Positions 54,553 through 63,922 of a DNA stretch of 64,000 bases are shown in pieces (the stretch's first letter is position 1; the number at the start of each line of letters is the position of its first letter). Origin of the DNA: Glycomyces buryatensis (GTDB lineage Bacteria; Actinomycetota; Actinomycetes; Mycobacteriales; Micromonosporaceae); contig NZ_STGY01000055.1 in the NCBI RefSeq assembly GCF_004912275.1, forward strand, positions 36,145 to 100,144, given 5' to 3'. The notes under the pieces are model-generated. The model saw only the letters and a list, made by a program, of their open reading frames with translations, had not been told where the DNA came from and ran no database searches. The position numbers were made by a program, and so were the translations under genes.

Positions 54553-55791
54553 TCATGAGGCGGCATTGACGGAGGAGCCCGCGGCTGAATTGACAGCGGA
54601 GCCTGCGCTTGAATCGGCGGCGGATTTGGCGGTGGCGCGGACGCCCGTCAGGAGGAATCCGATCGCCGCGGCCATGCAGCAGATGACGACGCTCCACCCG
54701 GCCGTCCACCCGGAGTGCTCGACGATGAGGCCGAAGGCGATCGGGCCGATCGTGCCGCCCGCGAACACGCCGGTCTGGGTGATCGAGGTGGCCGCGGCGG
54801 GCGCGTGCGGGTAGCGCTTGGTGACGGCGAAGTTCATCAGGCCCGGCCAGGCCCAGCCGAGCGAGAACGCGGCCGCGGTGCCCACCATCAGCAGCCACGG
54901 CACTCCGGCCATGATCGCGACAATCCCGGCCATGCCGCCGATGAGCATCCCGACGATGATGCCGAACTCGCCCCCGGCCTTGCCCTGCCGGAGGTCGCCC
55001 AGGCCGCCGAACCCGGTGCGGGCGATGACCCCCGCGAGCCCGCCGATGGTCAGGTTCAGCCCGGCGAAGGACTCCGACGTGCCCATCTGGACCGCGTAGG
55101 TGGTGAGGTAGGAGCCGAGCGGCGTGGCCGCCGACGCACCCAGGCAGGTCGCGGCGGCGAACAGCAGCAGGCCCCGGTCGAATGCGCGGCCCTTGCCCTG
55201 CTTCGGCGGAGTCTCGATGCGGCCGAGGCCGTGGAGCGGGATGATCGCCATGAGCGCCAGCACCGCCCCGGCGACGAAGCCCCAGCGCCAGCCCAGCGTC
55301 AGGGCGATGACGGGGACGGCGAGACCGGACAGCATCGTGCACAGCGGGACCGAGGCCTGCTTGGCGCCGAACATGAGCCCCTTGCGGCGCAGCGGCGCCC
55401 AGTCCGAGAGGATCGAGTTCGACGACAGCTGCCCGAGCCCATTGGCCGGGGCGGCCAACAGCAGCAGCACGATGAGCGTGGTCGTGTCGTGGGCGAACCC
55501 CGCGACGGCCAGCAGCGCCACCACCACATTCAGGACTGCCGCGCGCGAGGTCGCCACGGCCCCGAAGCGCTCCACCAAGGCCCCGGCCGGGATCGTCGTC
55601 AGTGCGCTGACGGCGAAGTAGAGGCCGGACGTGAGACCGATGGCGCCGATGCTCATGCCGAGCTCGCCGGAGATCTGCACCGCCAGCCCGCCGAACAGGA
55701 ACACGGGGACGACCGCGGCCACGTTGACGCACAAGGCACTCAAGAACGTCGTGGAGGTCTTCGGGGCGGCGGTGAGAGCGGTGGCTGGCAC
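54553..55791 (-). CDS. MFS transporter (CynX/NimT-like)
   Basis: The 412-residue protein has 12 transmembrane helices with the MFS loop VERFGAVATSRAA between helices 2 and 3 and GDLRQGKAGGEFG between 8 and 9. The overall pattern resembles CynX/NimT-type transporters of small anions or hydrophobic compounds; the substrate is unknown. The C-terminal 25 residues are a Ser/Ala repeat (SAADSSAGSAVNSAAGSS). Monocistronic. Confidence 0.85.
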   Translation of the reverse strand: MPATALTAAPKTSTTFLSALCVNVAAVVPVFLFGGLAVQISGELGMSIGAIGLTSGLYFAVSALTTIPAGALVERFGAVATSRAAVLNVVVALLAVAGFAHDTTTLIVLLLLAAPANGLGQLSSNSILSDWAPLRRKGLMFGAKQASVPLCTMLSGLAVPVIALTLGWRWGFVAGAVLALMAIIPLHGLGRIETPPKQGKGRAFDRGLLLFAAATCLGASAATPLGSYLTTYAVQMGTSESFAGLNLTIGGLAGVIARTGFGGLGDLRQGKAGGEFGIIVGMLIGGMAGIVAIMAGVPWLLMVGTAAAFSLGWAWPGLMNFAVTKRYPHAPAAATSITQTGVFAGGTIGPIAFGLIVEHSGWTAGWSVVICCMAAAIGFLLTGVRATAKSAADSSAGSAVNSAAGSSVNAAS

Positions 55792-56020
55792 GTTGGCAAC
55801 CGTACTCCAAGCCGTGAGGGGCTCCCAGATCCTGAAACTTCAACATAGAAGATGATCATTGTGCGTCACGAAATCGGGTGAACAGGGCTTGACTCCGCGA
55901 CACGCCGCGTGCGAGTGTGGGTCTGGTCGTACTGGAGCGCAATAGTCACAGTATGTCGCGATTCTTCGGCGCCAGGCGGGGTCGTCTCGCCGGCCGCGCC
56001 ATCCACGGCACACGCCAAAA

Positions 56021-56124
56021 CGCGACGGCCCTGGTGGGAGGGCCGCCGCGCTGTGGTTATTCAATTAGAGCGGCCGCAGCGACGGCGAGGAAGTTGGTGG
56101 GGACTCGACGCCGTCGCTGCGGCC
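56021..56124 (-). ncRNA. Candidate small RNA with two C-rich-loop hairpins
   Basis: In the 55792-56304 gap two hairpins stand side by side. Going along the minus strand, the first is a perfect 16-bp stem (56072-56087 with 56109-56124), and the second a stem at 56021-56031 with 56040-56050 (one mismatch) followed by TTTT, like a terminator. On the minus strand both loops contain CCCACCA. No minus-strand gene ends here, and no open frame of useful size is present. This would fit a small regulatory RNA, but expression is not shown. The rest of the gap shows no gene. Confidence 0.4.
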
Positions 56125-56304
56125 TGTTCGCTTCCCGGCTGAGCCGAGTTTCGAACGGTGCTGACAGTTAGATACTGCCCTGTACGAGAGGGTGACGCAA
56201 CAGGCGGTTGTTTATATAGTTAGATTCTCGGCCGCGACGCGACTTCCAGGTCTCCGCTTTCCAGGAAGCGCGCCAGGTCAACGGTAGTCAAATGGAGCGG
56301 CGGC

Positions 56305-57126
56305 ATGGTGGACCAGCGGCAGCCAGAGGGTAAGTCGGCCAGTCAAGGCGGCATTCAACCCCTGACTCAGAACGAACCGACGAAGATGATCCAGAGTGTG
56401 CAGCGGGCACTGCGCATCATGGAGTACGTGGGCGCTCACTCAGGTGGGGTGTCGGCCCAGCGCATCGCATTCGAATGCGGCCTGAACCGGGCCACCGCCT
56501 ACAACCTCCTGCGCACCCTCGTCTACGAGCGCTACCTGCGTCGCGACGCCATGGGCCGCTACGCCCTCGGCCTGGAGGTCTCCGACCGCTACAACGAACT
56601 CACCCACGCCATGGCCGGGCCGCGCAATTGCGGAGAGTTCATGCGCCGCATGGCCACCGAGACCGGCTACACCACCTTTGTGGCCAGATTCGTGGAGGGC
56701 CGCCCCGCGGTCACCTCCGTGACCGAGGGCAACCGCAGCCCGCACGTGGAAGACCTCATCGTCGGCTTCGACGACGGCGCCCACGCCACCGCCCTCGGCA
56801 AGGCCCTGCTGTCGACGCTGCGTCCGCACGAGCGTTCGGGCTTCCTCAAGTCCATGGGGATGCGCAAGTTCACCGGCCGCACGCTGACCGAGCCGGACCT
56901 GCTGGAGCAGGACCTCATGGTCTACGGCGAGTCCGGGGTGTACGCCGAGATGGGCCAGTTCCAGGAGGGCGTCGGCTGCGCCGCGGTCGTCGTGCGCGAC
57001 GACGAGGATCCCGGCGAGCGCATCGTCCTGGCCGCAGCCATGCCACTTGAGGACATCGGACGCTTCTGGCCGGTGCTCACCAAGCGAATGCGCCGCGCCG
57101 CAGTGGAGATGCAGCCGCTGCTCTAG
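56305..57126 (+). CDS. IclR-family regulator of the betaine cluster
   Basis: The 273-residue protein has an N-terminal winged helix (IQSVQRALRIMEYVGAHSGGVSAQRIAFECGLNRATAYNLLRTL) and an IclR effector domain (GYTTFVARFVEG, DDGAHATALGKALL, QFQEGVGCAAVVV). It precedes betB-betA-betT in the same direction and is the likely regulator of choline uptake and oxidation; most bet clusters use the TetR-type BetI instead. An earlier or later in-frame start is possible since the first 25 residues are not conserved-looking. Confidence 0.85.
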   Translation: MVDQRQPEGKSASQGGIQPLTQNEPTKMIQSVQRALRIMEYVGAHSGGVSAQRIAFECGLNRATAYNLLRTLVYERYLRRDAMGRYALGLEVSDRYNELTHAMAGPRNCGEFMRRMATETGYTTFVARFVEGRPAVTSVTEGNRSPHVEDLIVGFDDGAHATALGKALLSTLRPHERSGFLKSMGMRKFTGRTLTEPDLLEQDLMVYGESGVYAEMGQFQEGVGCAAVVVRDDEDPGERIVLAAAMPLEDIGRFWPVLTKRMRRAAVEMQPLL

Positions 57127-57250
57127 GAAGCGTCCAGGCGTCCCCGACAGCCGACAGGTCCGCTAGGAGGTGTTCAAACACTCCTGACGGTCGACATCCG
57201 GTCCACCAGGAGGTGTTCAGGCACCCCCGACTGCCGACATCCGGTCGGCC
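57125..57250 (+). repeat. Three tandem 40-43 bp repeats between iclR and betB
   Basis: Units at 57125-57164, 57165-57207 and 57208-57250 each begin AGGAGGTGTTCA (AGGAAGCGTCCA in the first) and end with a GACATCCGGTC-type segment. The first starts at the iclR stop. They have no open frame and may be regulator-binding repeats or a slippage product. Confidence 0.7.
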
Positions 57251-57320
57251 CGGCCATGAATGACCCCTCCCTGTAACACTTAACGTGAGCATTAGCCGCA
57301 TTAGTCTGCTACGGTTCCAT

Positions 57321-57339
57321 GCGTTTTGCCCATAAACGC
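57321..57339. promoter_or_regulatory. Inverted repeat upstream of betB
   Basis: GCGTTT (57321-57326) and AAACGC (57334-57339) form 6-bp arms around 7 nt, 26 nt before the betB start. It is a candidate operator for the IclR-type regulator. Confidence 0.4.
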
Positions 57340-57364
57340 AGGCGGAATCGAGAGACTGAAACAC

Positions 57365-58843
57365 ATGGCAGACCTGTACATCAATGGAAGCTGGACCGGT
57401 GCGGCCGACGGCGGGACCCGCGACGTGCTCGACCCGGCCGACGGCAGTGTGCTCGCCCACGTCGATGAGGCCGGAAAGTCCGATGTCGACGATGCCGTCG
57501 GCGCCGCCCGCCGCGCCTTCGATGACGGCCCGTGGCGCACCACCACCGCGGGCGAACGCGCGACGGCCCTGCGGGCCATCGTCGACGGCCTCCGCACCAA
57601 TCGCGAAGACCTCGCCCGCATCGAATCGCTCGACACCGGCAAGACCATCGCCGAAGCCGAGACCGACGTCGACGACATCACCGCCGTGTTCGACTACTAC
57701 GCCGACACCGCCGGCAAGGACGAAGGGCGCGTGGTCGACACCGGCGTCAAGGGCGCCATCAGCCGCATCGTCTACGAACCCATCGGGGTCTGCGCGCTCA
57801 TCGCCCCCTGGAACTACCCGCTGCTCCAGATGTCCTGGAAGCTCGCCCCGGCCCTCGCCGCCGGAAACACCTGCGTCATCAAACCGTCCGAAGTGACGCC
57901 TCTCGCCACGATCGAATTGGTGCGCATCATCGCCGCCACCGGCCTGCCCGCGGGCGTGCTCAACCTGCTCCTCGGCGACGGCGCCGGCACCGGGGCGCCC
58001 ATGACCGAGCATCCCGGCGTCGACATGGTCTCCTTCACCGGCGGCCTCGAAACCGGCAAGCGGATCATGGCCACCTGCGCCGCCGACGTCAAGAACGTCG
58101 CGCTCGAACTCGGCGGCAAGAACCCCAACGTCGTCTTCGACGACGCCGACTTCGACTCCGCCGTCGACTACGCCCTCAACGCCGTGTTCTTCCACTCCGG
58201 ACAGGTCTGCTCCGCCGGGGCCCGCCTCATCATCCAGGAGAACCTCCACGACCGCTTCGTGGACGAACTCGCCCGCCGCGCCGCCCGGATCAAGCTCGGC
58301 CGCGGCCAGGACGAGGGCGTCGAGGTCGGCCCGCTCGTCTCCGAGGCCCACCGCGCCAAAGTCGAGCGCTACATCCAGACCGCCAAGGACGAGGGCGCCC
58401 TCCTGCGCTGCGGCGGGAAGCGACCCGACGACCCGGCGCTGGCCGACGGGTTCTTCCTGGAACCGACCATCTTCGACCGCTGCGACCGCACCATGACCAT
58501 CGTCCGCGAGGAGGTCTTCGGGCCGGTGCTCTCGGTCGAGACGTTCGTGTCCGAGGACGAGGCAGTCTTCCTCGCCAACGACACCGAGTTCGGCCTGGCC
58601 GGGGCCGTGTGGACCGCCGACGCCGGGCGCGGCCAGCGCGTCGCCCAGCGCCTGCGCCACGGCACGGTGTGGATCAACGACTACCACCCGTATGTGCCGC
58701 AAGCCGAATGGGGCGGCTTCGGCAAGTCCGGTATCGGCCGCGAACTCGGCCCGACGGGGCTGGAGGAGTACCGCGAGTCCAAGCACATCTGGCAGAACAC
58801 CGATCCCGCGCCGATGCGCTGGTTCAACCGGCAGGAGCAGTAG
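57365..58843 (+). CDS. betB: Betaine aldehyde dehydrogenase
   Basis: I choose the ATG at 57365 (492 aa). The NAD-dependent aldehyde dehydrogenase has the catalytic cysteine in [14 protein letters not shown], the general-base glutamate in [11 protein letters not shown], the cofactor segment [21 protein letters not shown] and the [10 protein letters not shown] end motif. It oxidises betaine aldehyde to glycine betaine, an osmoprotectant. Pathway assignment rests on the choline-oxidase and BCCT genes directly downstream. Confidence 0.9.
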   Translation: MADLYINGSWTGAADGGTRDVLDPADGSVLAHVDEAGKSDVDDAVGAARRAFDDGPWRTTTAGERATALRAIVDGLRTNREDLARIESLDTGKTIAEAETDVDDITAVFDYYADTAGKDEGRVVDTGVKGAISRIVYEPIGVCALIAPWNYPLLQMSWKLAPALAAGNTCVIKPSEVTPLATIELVRIIAATGLPAGVLNLLLGDGAGTGAPMTEHPGVDMVSFTGGLETGKRIMATCAADVKNVALELGGKNPNVVFDDADFDSAVDYALNAVFFHSGQVCSAGARLIIQENLHDRFVDELARRAARIKLGRGQDEGVEVGPLVSEAHRAKVERYIQTAKDEGALLRCGGKRPDDPALADGFFLEPTIFDRCDRTMTIVREEVFGPVLSVETFVSEDEAVFLANDTEFGLAGAVWTADAGRGQRVAQRLRHGTVWINDYHPYVPQAEWGGFGKSGIGRELGPTGLEEYRESKHIWQNTDPAPMRWFNRQEQ

Positions 58844-58845
58844 TC

Positions 58846-60507
58846 ATGGCAGTCCAGAAGTACGACTACATCATCGTCGGCGGCGGATCGGCCGGCTGCG
58901 TGCTCGCCAATCGGCTCTCCGCGGACCCGACGAACACCGTCCTCGTCCTGGAGGCCGGCCGCACGGACTGGATCTGGGACATCTTCATCCACATGCCGGC
59001 CGCGCTCACCCAGATCATCGGCAACCCGCTCTACGACTGGCGCTACGAGTCCGAGCCCGAGCCCCACATGGGCGGGCGGCGCGTCTCCCACGGCCGCGGC
59101 AAGGTCCTCGGCGGCTCCTCCTCGATCAACGGCATGATCTTCCAGCGCGGCAACCCGATGGACCTCGAGCGCTGGGCCGCCGATCCGGGCATGGAGACCT
59201 GGGACTACGAGCACTGCCTGCCCTACTTCAAGAAGATGGAGAACCTCACCGCCGGGGCCAGCGACTGGCGCGGCGACGAGGGACCGCTCTGGCTCGAACG
59301 CGGACCGGCGGCGAACCCGCTGTTCAAGGCGTTCCTGCATGCCGCCCAGGAGGCCGGCTACCCGATCACCGCCGACGTCAACGGCTACCAGCAGGAGGGC
59401 TTCGCCCACTTCGACCGCAATATCAAGAACGGGAAGCGGTTCTCCTCGGCCCGCGCCTACTACCACCCGGTGAAGCACCGCCAGAACCTGACGCTGAGGA
59501 CCCTGGCGTTGACGACGAAGGTCCTCCTCAAGGGGAAGAAGGCCGTCGGCGTCCAGTACCGGCAGGCCGGGATCACGCACACCGTCCTGGCCGGTGAGGT
59601 CATCCTCGCGGGCGGGGCGATCAATACCCCGCAGCTGATGCAGCTGTCGGGCATCGGCGACCCCGAGCACCTGAAGTCGGTGGGCGTAAAGCCCCGCCAC
59701 GACCTGCCCGGCGTCGGGGCGAACCTCCAGGACCACCTGGAGGTGTACATCCAGCACGCCTGCTCGCAGCCGGTGAGCTACAACCCGATCTACAACCCGA
59801 TCCACTACCCGCGCATCGGATTGCAGTGGCTCCTCGGCCAGCGGGGCCCGGCCTCCACCAACCACTTCGAGGCCGGCGGGTTCGTGCGAGGCAACGACGA
59901 GGTCGAGTACCCGAACCTCATGTTCCACTTCCTGCCGATCGCCGTCCGCTACGACGGCACCAAGGTCGACGCGAAACACGGCTACCAGATCCACATCGGA
60001 CCAATGTACTCCGATGTGCGCGGCAGCGTCTTGATCAAGTCGGCCGACCCGAAGCAGAAGCCCGCGCTGCGGTTCAACTACCTGTCGACGCCCAACGACC
60101 GCAAGGAGTGGATCGAGGCCATTCGCGTCGGCCGCGACATCCTCTCCCAGCCCGCGTTCAAGGACTTCGACGACGGCGAGCTCTCGCCCGGCGCCGCAGT
60201 GGAGTCCGATGAGGACATCCTCGACTGGGTCGCCCGCGACGCCGAGACCGCCTACCACCCGTCCTGCACCGCGAAGATGGGCACCGGAGACGACGCCGTC
60301 ATCGACCCGCTGAGCATGAAGGTCCACGGCCTCGAGGGCCTGCGCGTCGTCGACGCCTCCGCCATGCCCTATCTGACCAACGGCAATATCTACGCGCCCG
60401 TGATGATGCTCGCCGAGAAATCGGCCGACCTCATCCTCGGCAATACGCCGCTCCCGCCCGCAAAAGTTCCCTACTACCGTGCCGAAACCTCCCCCGAATC
60501 CGAATAA
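58846..60507 (+). CDS. betA: Choline dehydrogenase (GMC oxidoreductase)
   Basis: The start at 58846 is 2 nt after the betB stop; the much longer open frame upstream is a shadow of betB. The 553-residue flavoprotein has the FAD motif [17 protein letters not shown], the GMC signatures [20 protein letters not shown] and [17 protein letters not shown], and the C-terminal active-site region [10 protein letters not shown]. It oxidises choline to betaine aldehyde, which BetB completes. Confidence 0.92.
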   Translation: MAVQKYDYIIVGGGSAGCVLANRLSADPTNTVLVLEAGRTDWIWDIFIHMPAALTQIIGNPLYDWRYESEPEPHMGGRRVSHGRGKVLGGSSSINGMIFQRGNPMDLERWAADPGMETWDYEHCLPYFKKMENLTAGASDWRGDEGPLWLERGPAANPLFKAFLHAAQEAGYPITADVNGYQQEGFAHFDRNIKNGKRFSSARAYYHPVKHRQNLTLRTLALTTKVLLKGKKAVGVQYRQAGITHTVLAGEVILAGGAINTPQLMQLSGIGDPEHLKSVGVKPRHDLPGVGANLQDHLEVYIQHACSQPVSYNPIYNPIHYPRIGLQWLLGQRGPASTNHFEAGGFVRGNDEVEYPNLMFHFLPIAVRYDGTKVDAKHGYQIHIGPMYSDVRGSVLIKSADPKQKPALRFNYLSTPNDRKEWIEAIRVGRDILSQPAFKDFDDGELSPGAAVESDEDILDWVARDAETAYHPSCTAKMGTGDDAVIDPLSMKVHGLEGLRVVDASAMPYLTNGNIYAPVMMLAEKSADLILGNTPLPPAKVPYYRAETSPESE

Positions 60508-60516
60508 GGAGCGACC

Positions 60517-62655
60517 GTGCCCGACGACCGCAACGGCCCGAACCCGATGGAGGGGGCGCTGAGCACCGCCGCCCCCCAAGAATCCGAGACCGGGGCCGGG
60601 GGGAAGAACCGGCTCAACCCGGTCGTCTTCTTCACCTCCTCCGCCCTCATCGTCGCCGTCAGCGCCTGGGCGATGATCGACCCCGTCGGCGCGGGCGACG
60701 TCCTGTGGCAGGTCGTCGCCTGGGTCTCGGAGTACTTCGGCTGGTACTACTTCCTCACCGGCACCCTCGTGGTCGTGTTCGTGATCGCGCTGGCCGCCTC
60801 CCGCTACGGAAAGGTCAAGCTCGGACCCGACCACGCCAAACCCGACTTCTCGGTGTTCGCCTGGGCGGCAATGCTCTTCGCCGCCGGCATCGGCATCGAC
60901 CTGATGTTCTACTCGGTGGCCGAACCGGTCACCCAGTTCCTCCAGCCGCCCGTCGGCGACGGGGGCACCGTCGAGGCCGCCCGCCAGGCCATCGTGTGGA
61001 CGCTGTTCCACTACGGCATCACCGGCTGGGCCATGTACACCCTCATGGGCCTGGCGCTGGCGTTCTTCGCGTTCCGCTACCGGCTGCCGCTGACGATCCG
61101 CTCGGCCCTCTACCCGATCTTCGGGAAGCGCATCCACGGCCCGATCGGCGACGCGGTCGACATCGCGGCGGTGCTCGGCACCGTCTTCGGGGTGGCAGTT
61201 AGCCTCGGCATCGGCGTCGCCCAGCTGAACTTCGGCCTGAACTTCCTGTTCGGCGTGCCGCAGACCCAGGCCTGGCAGATCGCCCTGATCGCCGTCGCGG
61301 TCGTCATGGCGACCGCGTCGGCCGTGTCGGGCATCGACAAGGGCATCCGGATCCTCTCCGAGATCAACGTGGTCCTCGCGATCGGCATGGTCCTGTACGT
61401 GATGATCGTCGAGGGTTTCGCCGAGACGATGAACAAGCTGGTGCTCAATGTCGGCGACTACGTCTCGCGGTTCCCGTTCCTGACGATGGACACCTTCGGC
61501 TACGACCAGCCGACCGAGTGGCTGAACACCTGGACGCTGTTCTTCTGGGCGTGGTGGGTCGCGTGGGCGCCGTTCGTGGGCCTGTTCCTCGCCAAGATCA
61601 GCCGCGGCCGCACCATCCGGCAGTTCGTGGCGGCGACCATGGTGATCCCGTTCCTGTTCACGCTGCTGTTCCTGGCGGTGTTCGGCAATGCCGCGATCGA
61701 CCGGGCGGTGGACGATCCCGAAGGGTTCGGCGCGAACACCATCGCCCTGCCCGAGCAAGGCTTCTACACGCTGCTCGACCAGTACCCGGGCGTCACGTTC
61801 ATCGCCGGGCTGGCCACGTTCGTCGGGCTGCTCTTCTACGTCACCTCGGCCGACTCCGGGGCGATCGTGCTGGGCAACTTCACCTCCAAGATGGACGACC
61901 CGACCAAGGACGCCGACCGCTGGCAGCGCATCTACTGGTCGGTGCTGCTCGGCGTCATCACCTTGGCGATGCTGACCGTCGGTGGCATTACGGCTTTGCA
62001 GGGCGCGACGATCATCATGGGGCTGCCGTTCTCCTTCGTGATGTACCTGGTGGGCTTCGGATTGTGGAGGGCGCTGCGGGTGGAGACCTACCGGGCGCAG
62101 GCGCTGCGGACCGCGCTGCCGGGGTCGCTGTCCGAACGGTCGAACCTGGACTCGAAGACGGGCGTGCGCTCGTGGCGCCAGCGCATCAGCCGCGCCTCCA
62201 GCTTCCCGGGCCGCAAGCAGGTCACCCGCTACGTCGACGGCCCGGCCAAGGCGGCGTTCACACAGGTCGCGACTGAACTCGACGAGCAGGGCTGCGGGAC
62301 GAACGTCGTGGAGGACATCGCCGTCGAGACCGGGATTCCGTACCTGGAACTCCAGGTGGACATGGGCACCGAGGAGCACTTCTCGTATGCGATCTGGGCC
62401 GAGTCGGCGCAGGTCCCGGGCTTCGCCCTGAACCGGATCTCCGAGAGCGAGGAGTACTGGCGGCTGGAGGTCTACCTCAACGAGGGCAACCAGGGGTATG
62501 ACGTCATGGGTTATACGGAGCAGCAGCTCATCGGCGACATTCTCGACCACTACGAGCGGCACCTGGAGTTCTTGAGGATCAGCCGCGAGGCCCCAGGCGG
62601 TCCGGCGGTCCCCGACGACCTCCACTTCGGCGACACGCAGACGCGAGAGCCATAG
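60517..62655 (+). CDS. betT: BCCT-family choline/betaine transporter
   Basis: The 712-residue protein starts at a GTG after AAGGAG, 9 nt past betA. It has 12 transmembrane helices with the BCCT signature region (FFWAWWVAWAPFVGLFLAKISRGRTIRQF) and GIDLMFYSVAEP. A C-terminal cytosolic domain of about 170 residues (from ALRVETYRAQ) is typical of the E. coli BetT type, where it senses osmolarity. It most likely imports choline to feed BetA and BetB. Confidence 0.93.
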   Translation: MPDDRNGPNPMEGALSTAAPQESETGAGGKNRLNPVVFFTSSALIVAVSAWAMIDPVGAGDVLWQVVAWVSEYFGWYYFLTGTLVVVFVIALAASRYGKVKLGPDHAKPDFSVFAWAAMLFAAGIGIDLMFYSVAEPVTQFLQPPVGDGGTVEAARQAIVWTLFHYGITGWAMYTLMGLALAFFAFRYRLPLTIRSALYPIFGKRIHGPIGDAVDIAAVLGTVFGVAVSLGIGVAQLNFGLNFLFGVPQTQAWQIALIAVAVVMATASAVSGIDKGIRILSEINVVLAIGMVLYVMIVEGFAETMNKLVLNVGDYVSRFPFLTMDTFGYDQPTEWLNTWTLFFWAWWVAWAPFVGLFLAKISRGRTIRQFVAATMVIPFLFTLLFLAVFGNAAIDRAVDDPEGFGANTIALPEQGFYTLLDQYPGVTFIAGLATFVGLLFYVTSADSGAIVLGNFTSKMDDPTKDADRWQRIYWSVLLGVITLAMLTVGGITALQGATIIMGLPFSFVMYLVGFGLWRALRVETYRAQALRTALPGSLSERSNLDSKTGVRSWRQRISRASSFPGRKQVTRYVDGPAKAAFTQVATELDEQGCGTNVVEDIAVETGIPYLELQVDMGTEEHFSYAIWAESAQVPGFALNRISESEEYWRLEVYLNEGNQGYDVMGYTEQQLIGDILDHYERHLEFLRISREAPGGPAVPDDLHFGDTQTREP

Positions 62656-62690
62656 GAAGCGAAGCAGCTCTAGGCAGAGCGGAGAAGAAC

Positions 62691-62727
62691 GAAGCAGGGG
62701 ATGTCGTGACGCGGCATCCCCTGCTTC
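62691..62727 (+). terminator. Terminator of the bet operon
   Basis: A perfect 13-bp stem (62691-62703 with 62715-62727) with an 11-nt loop lies 35 nt past the betT stop. It lacks a T run. Confidence 0.75.
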
Positions 62728-62798
62728 GTATCTGGGCCCTTGTGGCTGAGGTTTCGTATTCGGGTTACTGGCGGTTGCGGTCCTGACGCCGCTCGGCG

Positions 62799-63218
62799 TT
62801 ATTGGCGGTTGCCGTCCCGGCGTCCCTCTACGACGCGATCGGGGAGGACCAGGTTGATGACCCCGCCGGCGATCGTGACCACGAGCGAGCCGAGGATCGC
62901 CCATCCGAAGTTGTCGACGCTGAACACCAGATCGAACAGCCCGGCGATCCACGCGACGAGCAGGAACAGCGCCGCATTGACGATGAGCGCGAACAGCCCC
63001 AGTGTGAGGACGTAGAACCCGCAGCCCAGACCCTTGATAATCGGCTTGAGCACTGCGTTGACGATCCCGAAGATCACCGCGATGACCCCGAGCGTGAGAA
63101 TCCGGTCGGCGGCCGAGTCGGTGGACGTCCCGATCTGGATGCCCGAAAGCAGCCACGAGGCGATCCAGAACGCCGCCCCGGTAACGATGATCTTGACAAT
63201 GAGCTTCACGCGCCCCAT
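62799..63218 (-). CDS. Phage-holin-4/YvlD-like membrane protein
   Basis: The 139-residue protein (ATG at 63218; a TTG at 63236 would add six residues) has four transmembrane helices and the family pattern GVIAVIFGIVNAVLKPIIKGLGCGFYVLTLGLFALIVNAALFLLVAWI. These phage_holin_4_2/YvlD proteins are chromosomal membrane proteins linked to envelope stress rather than true holins. Monocistronic. Confidence 0.85.
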   Translation of the reverse strand: MGRVKLIVKIIVTGAAFWIASWLLSGIQIGTSTDSAADRILTLGVIAVIFGIVNAVLKPIIKGLGCGFYVLTLGLFALIVNAALFLLVAWIAGLFDLVFSVDNFGWAILGSLVVTIAGGVINLVLPDRVVEGRRDGNRQ

Positions 63219-63328
63219 GGTGCCAGACAGGAACAACTCTCACGGTCCCCGGCTTGTTCGTGCGGGCGCCCGATTAGGGATCGGTTCCGAGACGGATTGG
63301 CCCCCAGGCGGTCCGGTGAGCGGTGAAG

Positions 63329-63351
63329 GGGAGGCCGCGCAGCGGCCTCCC
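63329..63351 (-). terminator. Terminator of yefM-yoeB
   Basis: A perfect 10-bp stem (63329-63338 with 63342-63351), 3-nt loop, lies 23 nt past the yoeB stop. Confidence 0.7.
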
Positions 63352-63373
63352 TCAACTCGTCGTGGTCTGGACG

Positions 63374-63637
63374 TCAGTCGTCGTAGTAGTGGTAACGGCA
63401 TTGAATGACGCGGACCTCCTCGTTCTCGACCTTGTAGATCAGGCGGTGTTCGGCGGTGATGCGCCGAGACCAGTAACCGTGGAAGCCGTGTCGAAGCGGC
63501 TCGGGTCTCCCGATCCCCTCGTTGCCGTTGCGCTGGATGTCCTTGATGAGCAAGTTGATCCGCTTGAGGATCTTGCGGTCTTCGTTCTGCCAGTGAAGGT
63601 AGTCTTCCCAGGCCGCTTCGTCCCAGCTCAGCTTCAT
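63374..63637 (-). CDS. yoeB: YoeB-type mRNA interferase toxin
   Basis: The 87-residue protein is a typical Txe/YoeB: MKLSWDEAAWEDYLHWQNEDRKILKRINLLIKDI, GRPEPLRHGFHGYWSRRITAEHRLIYKV and CRYHYYDD. The catalytic E, R, H and Y positions of RelE-fold YoeB are present. It cuts mRNA at the ribosomal A site when free of antitoxin. Its start overlaps the yefM stop (ATGA). Confidence 0.95.
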   Translation of the reverse strand: MKLSWDEAAWEDYLHWQNEDRKILKRINLLIKDIQRNGNEGIGRPEPLRHGFHGYWSRRITAEHRLIYKVENEEVRVIQCRYHYYDD

Positions 63638-63888
63638 TCTTCTATCAGGTCCCGCTCGATCCCGCCGCCGCGCTCCATTCGCTCCATGGCGTCGAACAGT
63701 CGACGGGCGTTCGCCGGGCTCTTGAGGAGGTAGGCCGTTTCTTTGAGCGATTCGTACTCGTCGAGCGCGACGATGACGACGGGGTCGTGCCCGGAACGGG
63801 TCACGATCACCTCTTCGCGGTCGTTGATGACCGTGTCGAGGGTCTTCGCGTATTCGGCTCTTGACTGGGAGAAAGATATGGTCTTCAC
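63634..63888 (-). CDS. yefM: YefM-type antitoxin
   Basis: I place the start at the GTG at 63888, preceded by GAGGAGG; the extra 17 residues of the longer frame would cross the operator. The 84-residue Phd/YefM protein starts VKTISFSQSRAEYAKTLDTVIN and contains VIVTRSGHDPVVIVALDEYESLKETAYLL, then the toxin-binding tail. It neutralises YoeB and represses its own promoter. Confidence 0.95.
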   Translation of the reverse strand: MKTISFSQSRAEYAKTLDTVINDREEVIVTRSGHDPVVIVALDEYESLKETAYLLKSPANARRLFDAMERMERGGGIERDLIEE

Positions 63889-63904
63889 ATTCACCTCCTC
63901 ATGA

Positions 63905-63922
63905 TGTACTAGGAAATGTACA
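63905..63922. promoter_or_regulatory. YefM-YoeB operator
   Basis: TGTACT (63905-63910) and TGTACA (63917-63922) stand 12 bp apart, centre to centre, just upstream of yefM. E. coli YefM recognises a long and a short repeat with TGTACA cores at this same distance. Confidence 0.7.

Noticed and set aside
55909..56171. Plus-strand frames of 77 and 84 residues upstream of iclR
   Set aside because: They are Arg/Ala-rich, run through both hairpins and have no ribosome-binding site.
58681..63243. A 1520-residue open frame on the minus strand opposite betB, betA and betT
   Set aside because: It is a GC-rich third-position shadow: its product is His/Arg/Gly/Val-rich low complexity, and the opposite strand carries three clear enzymes or transporters.
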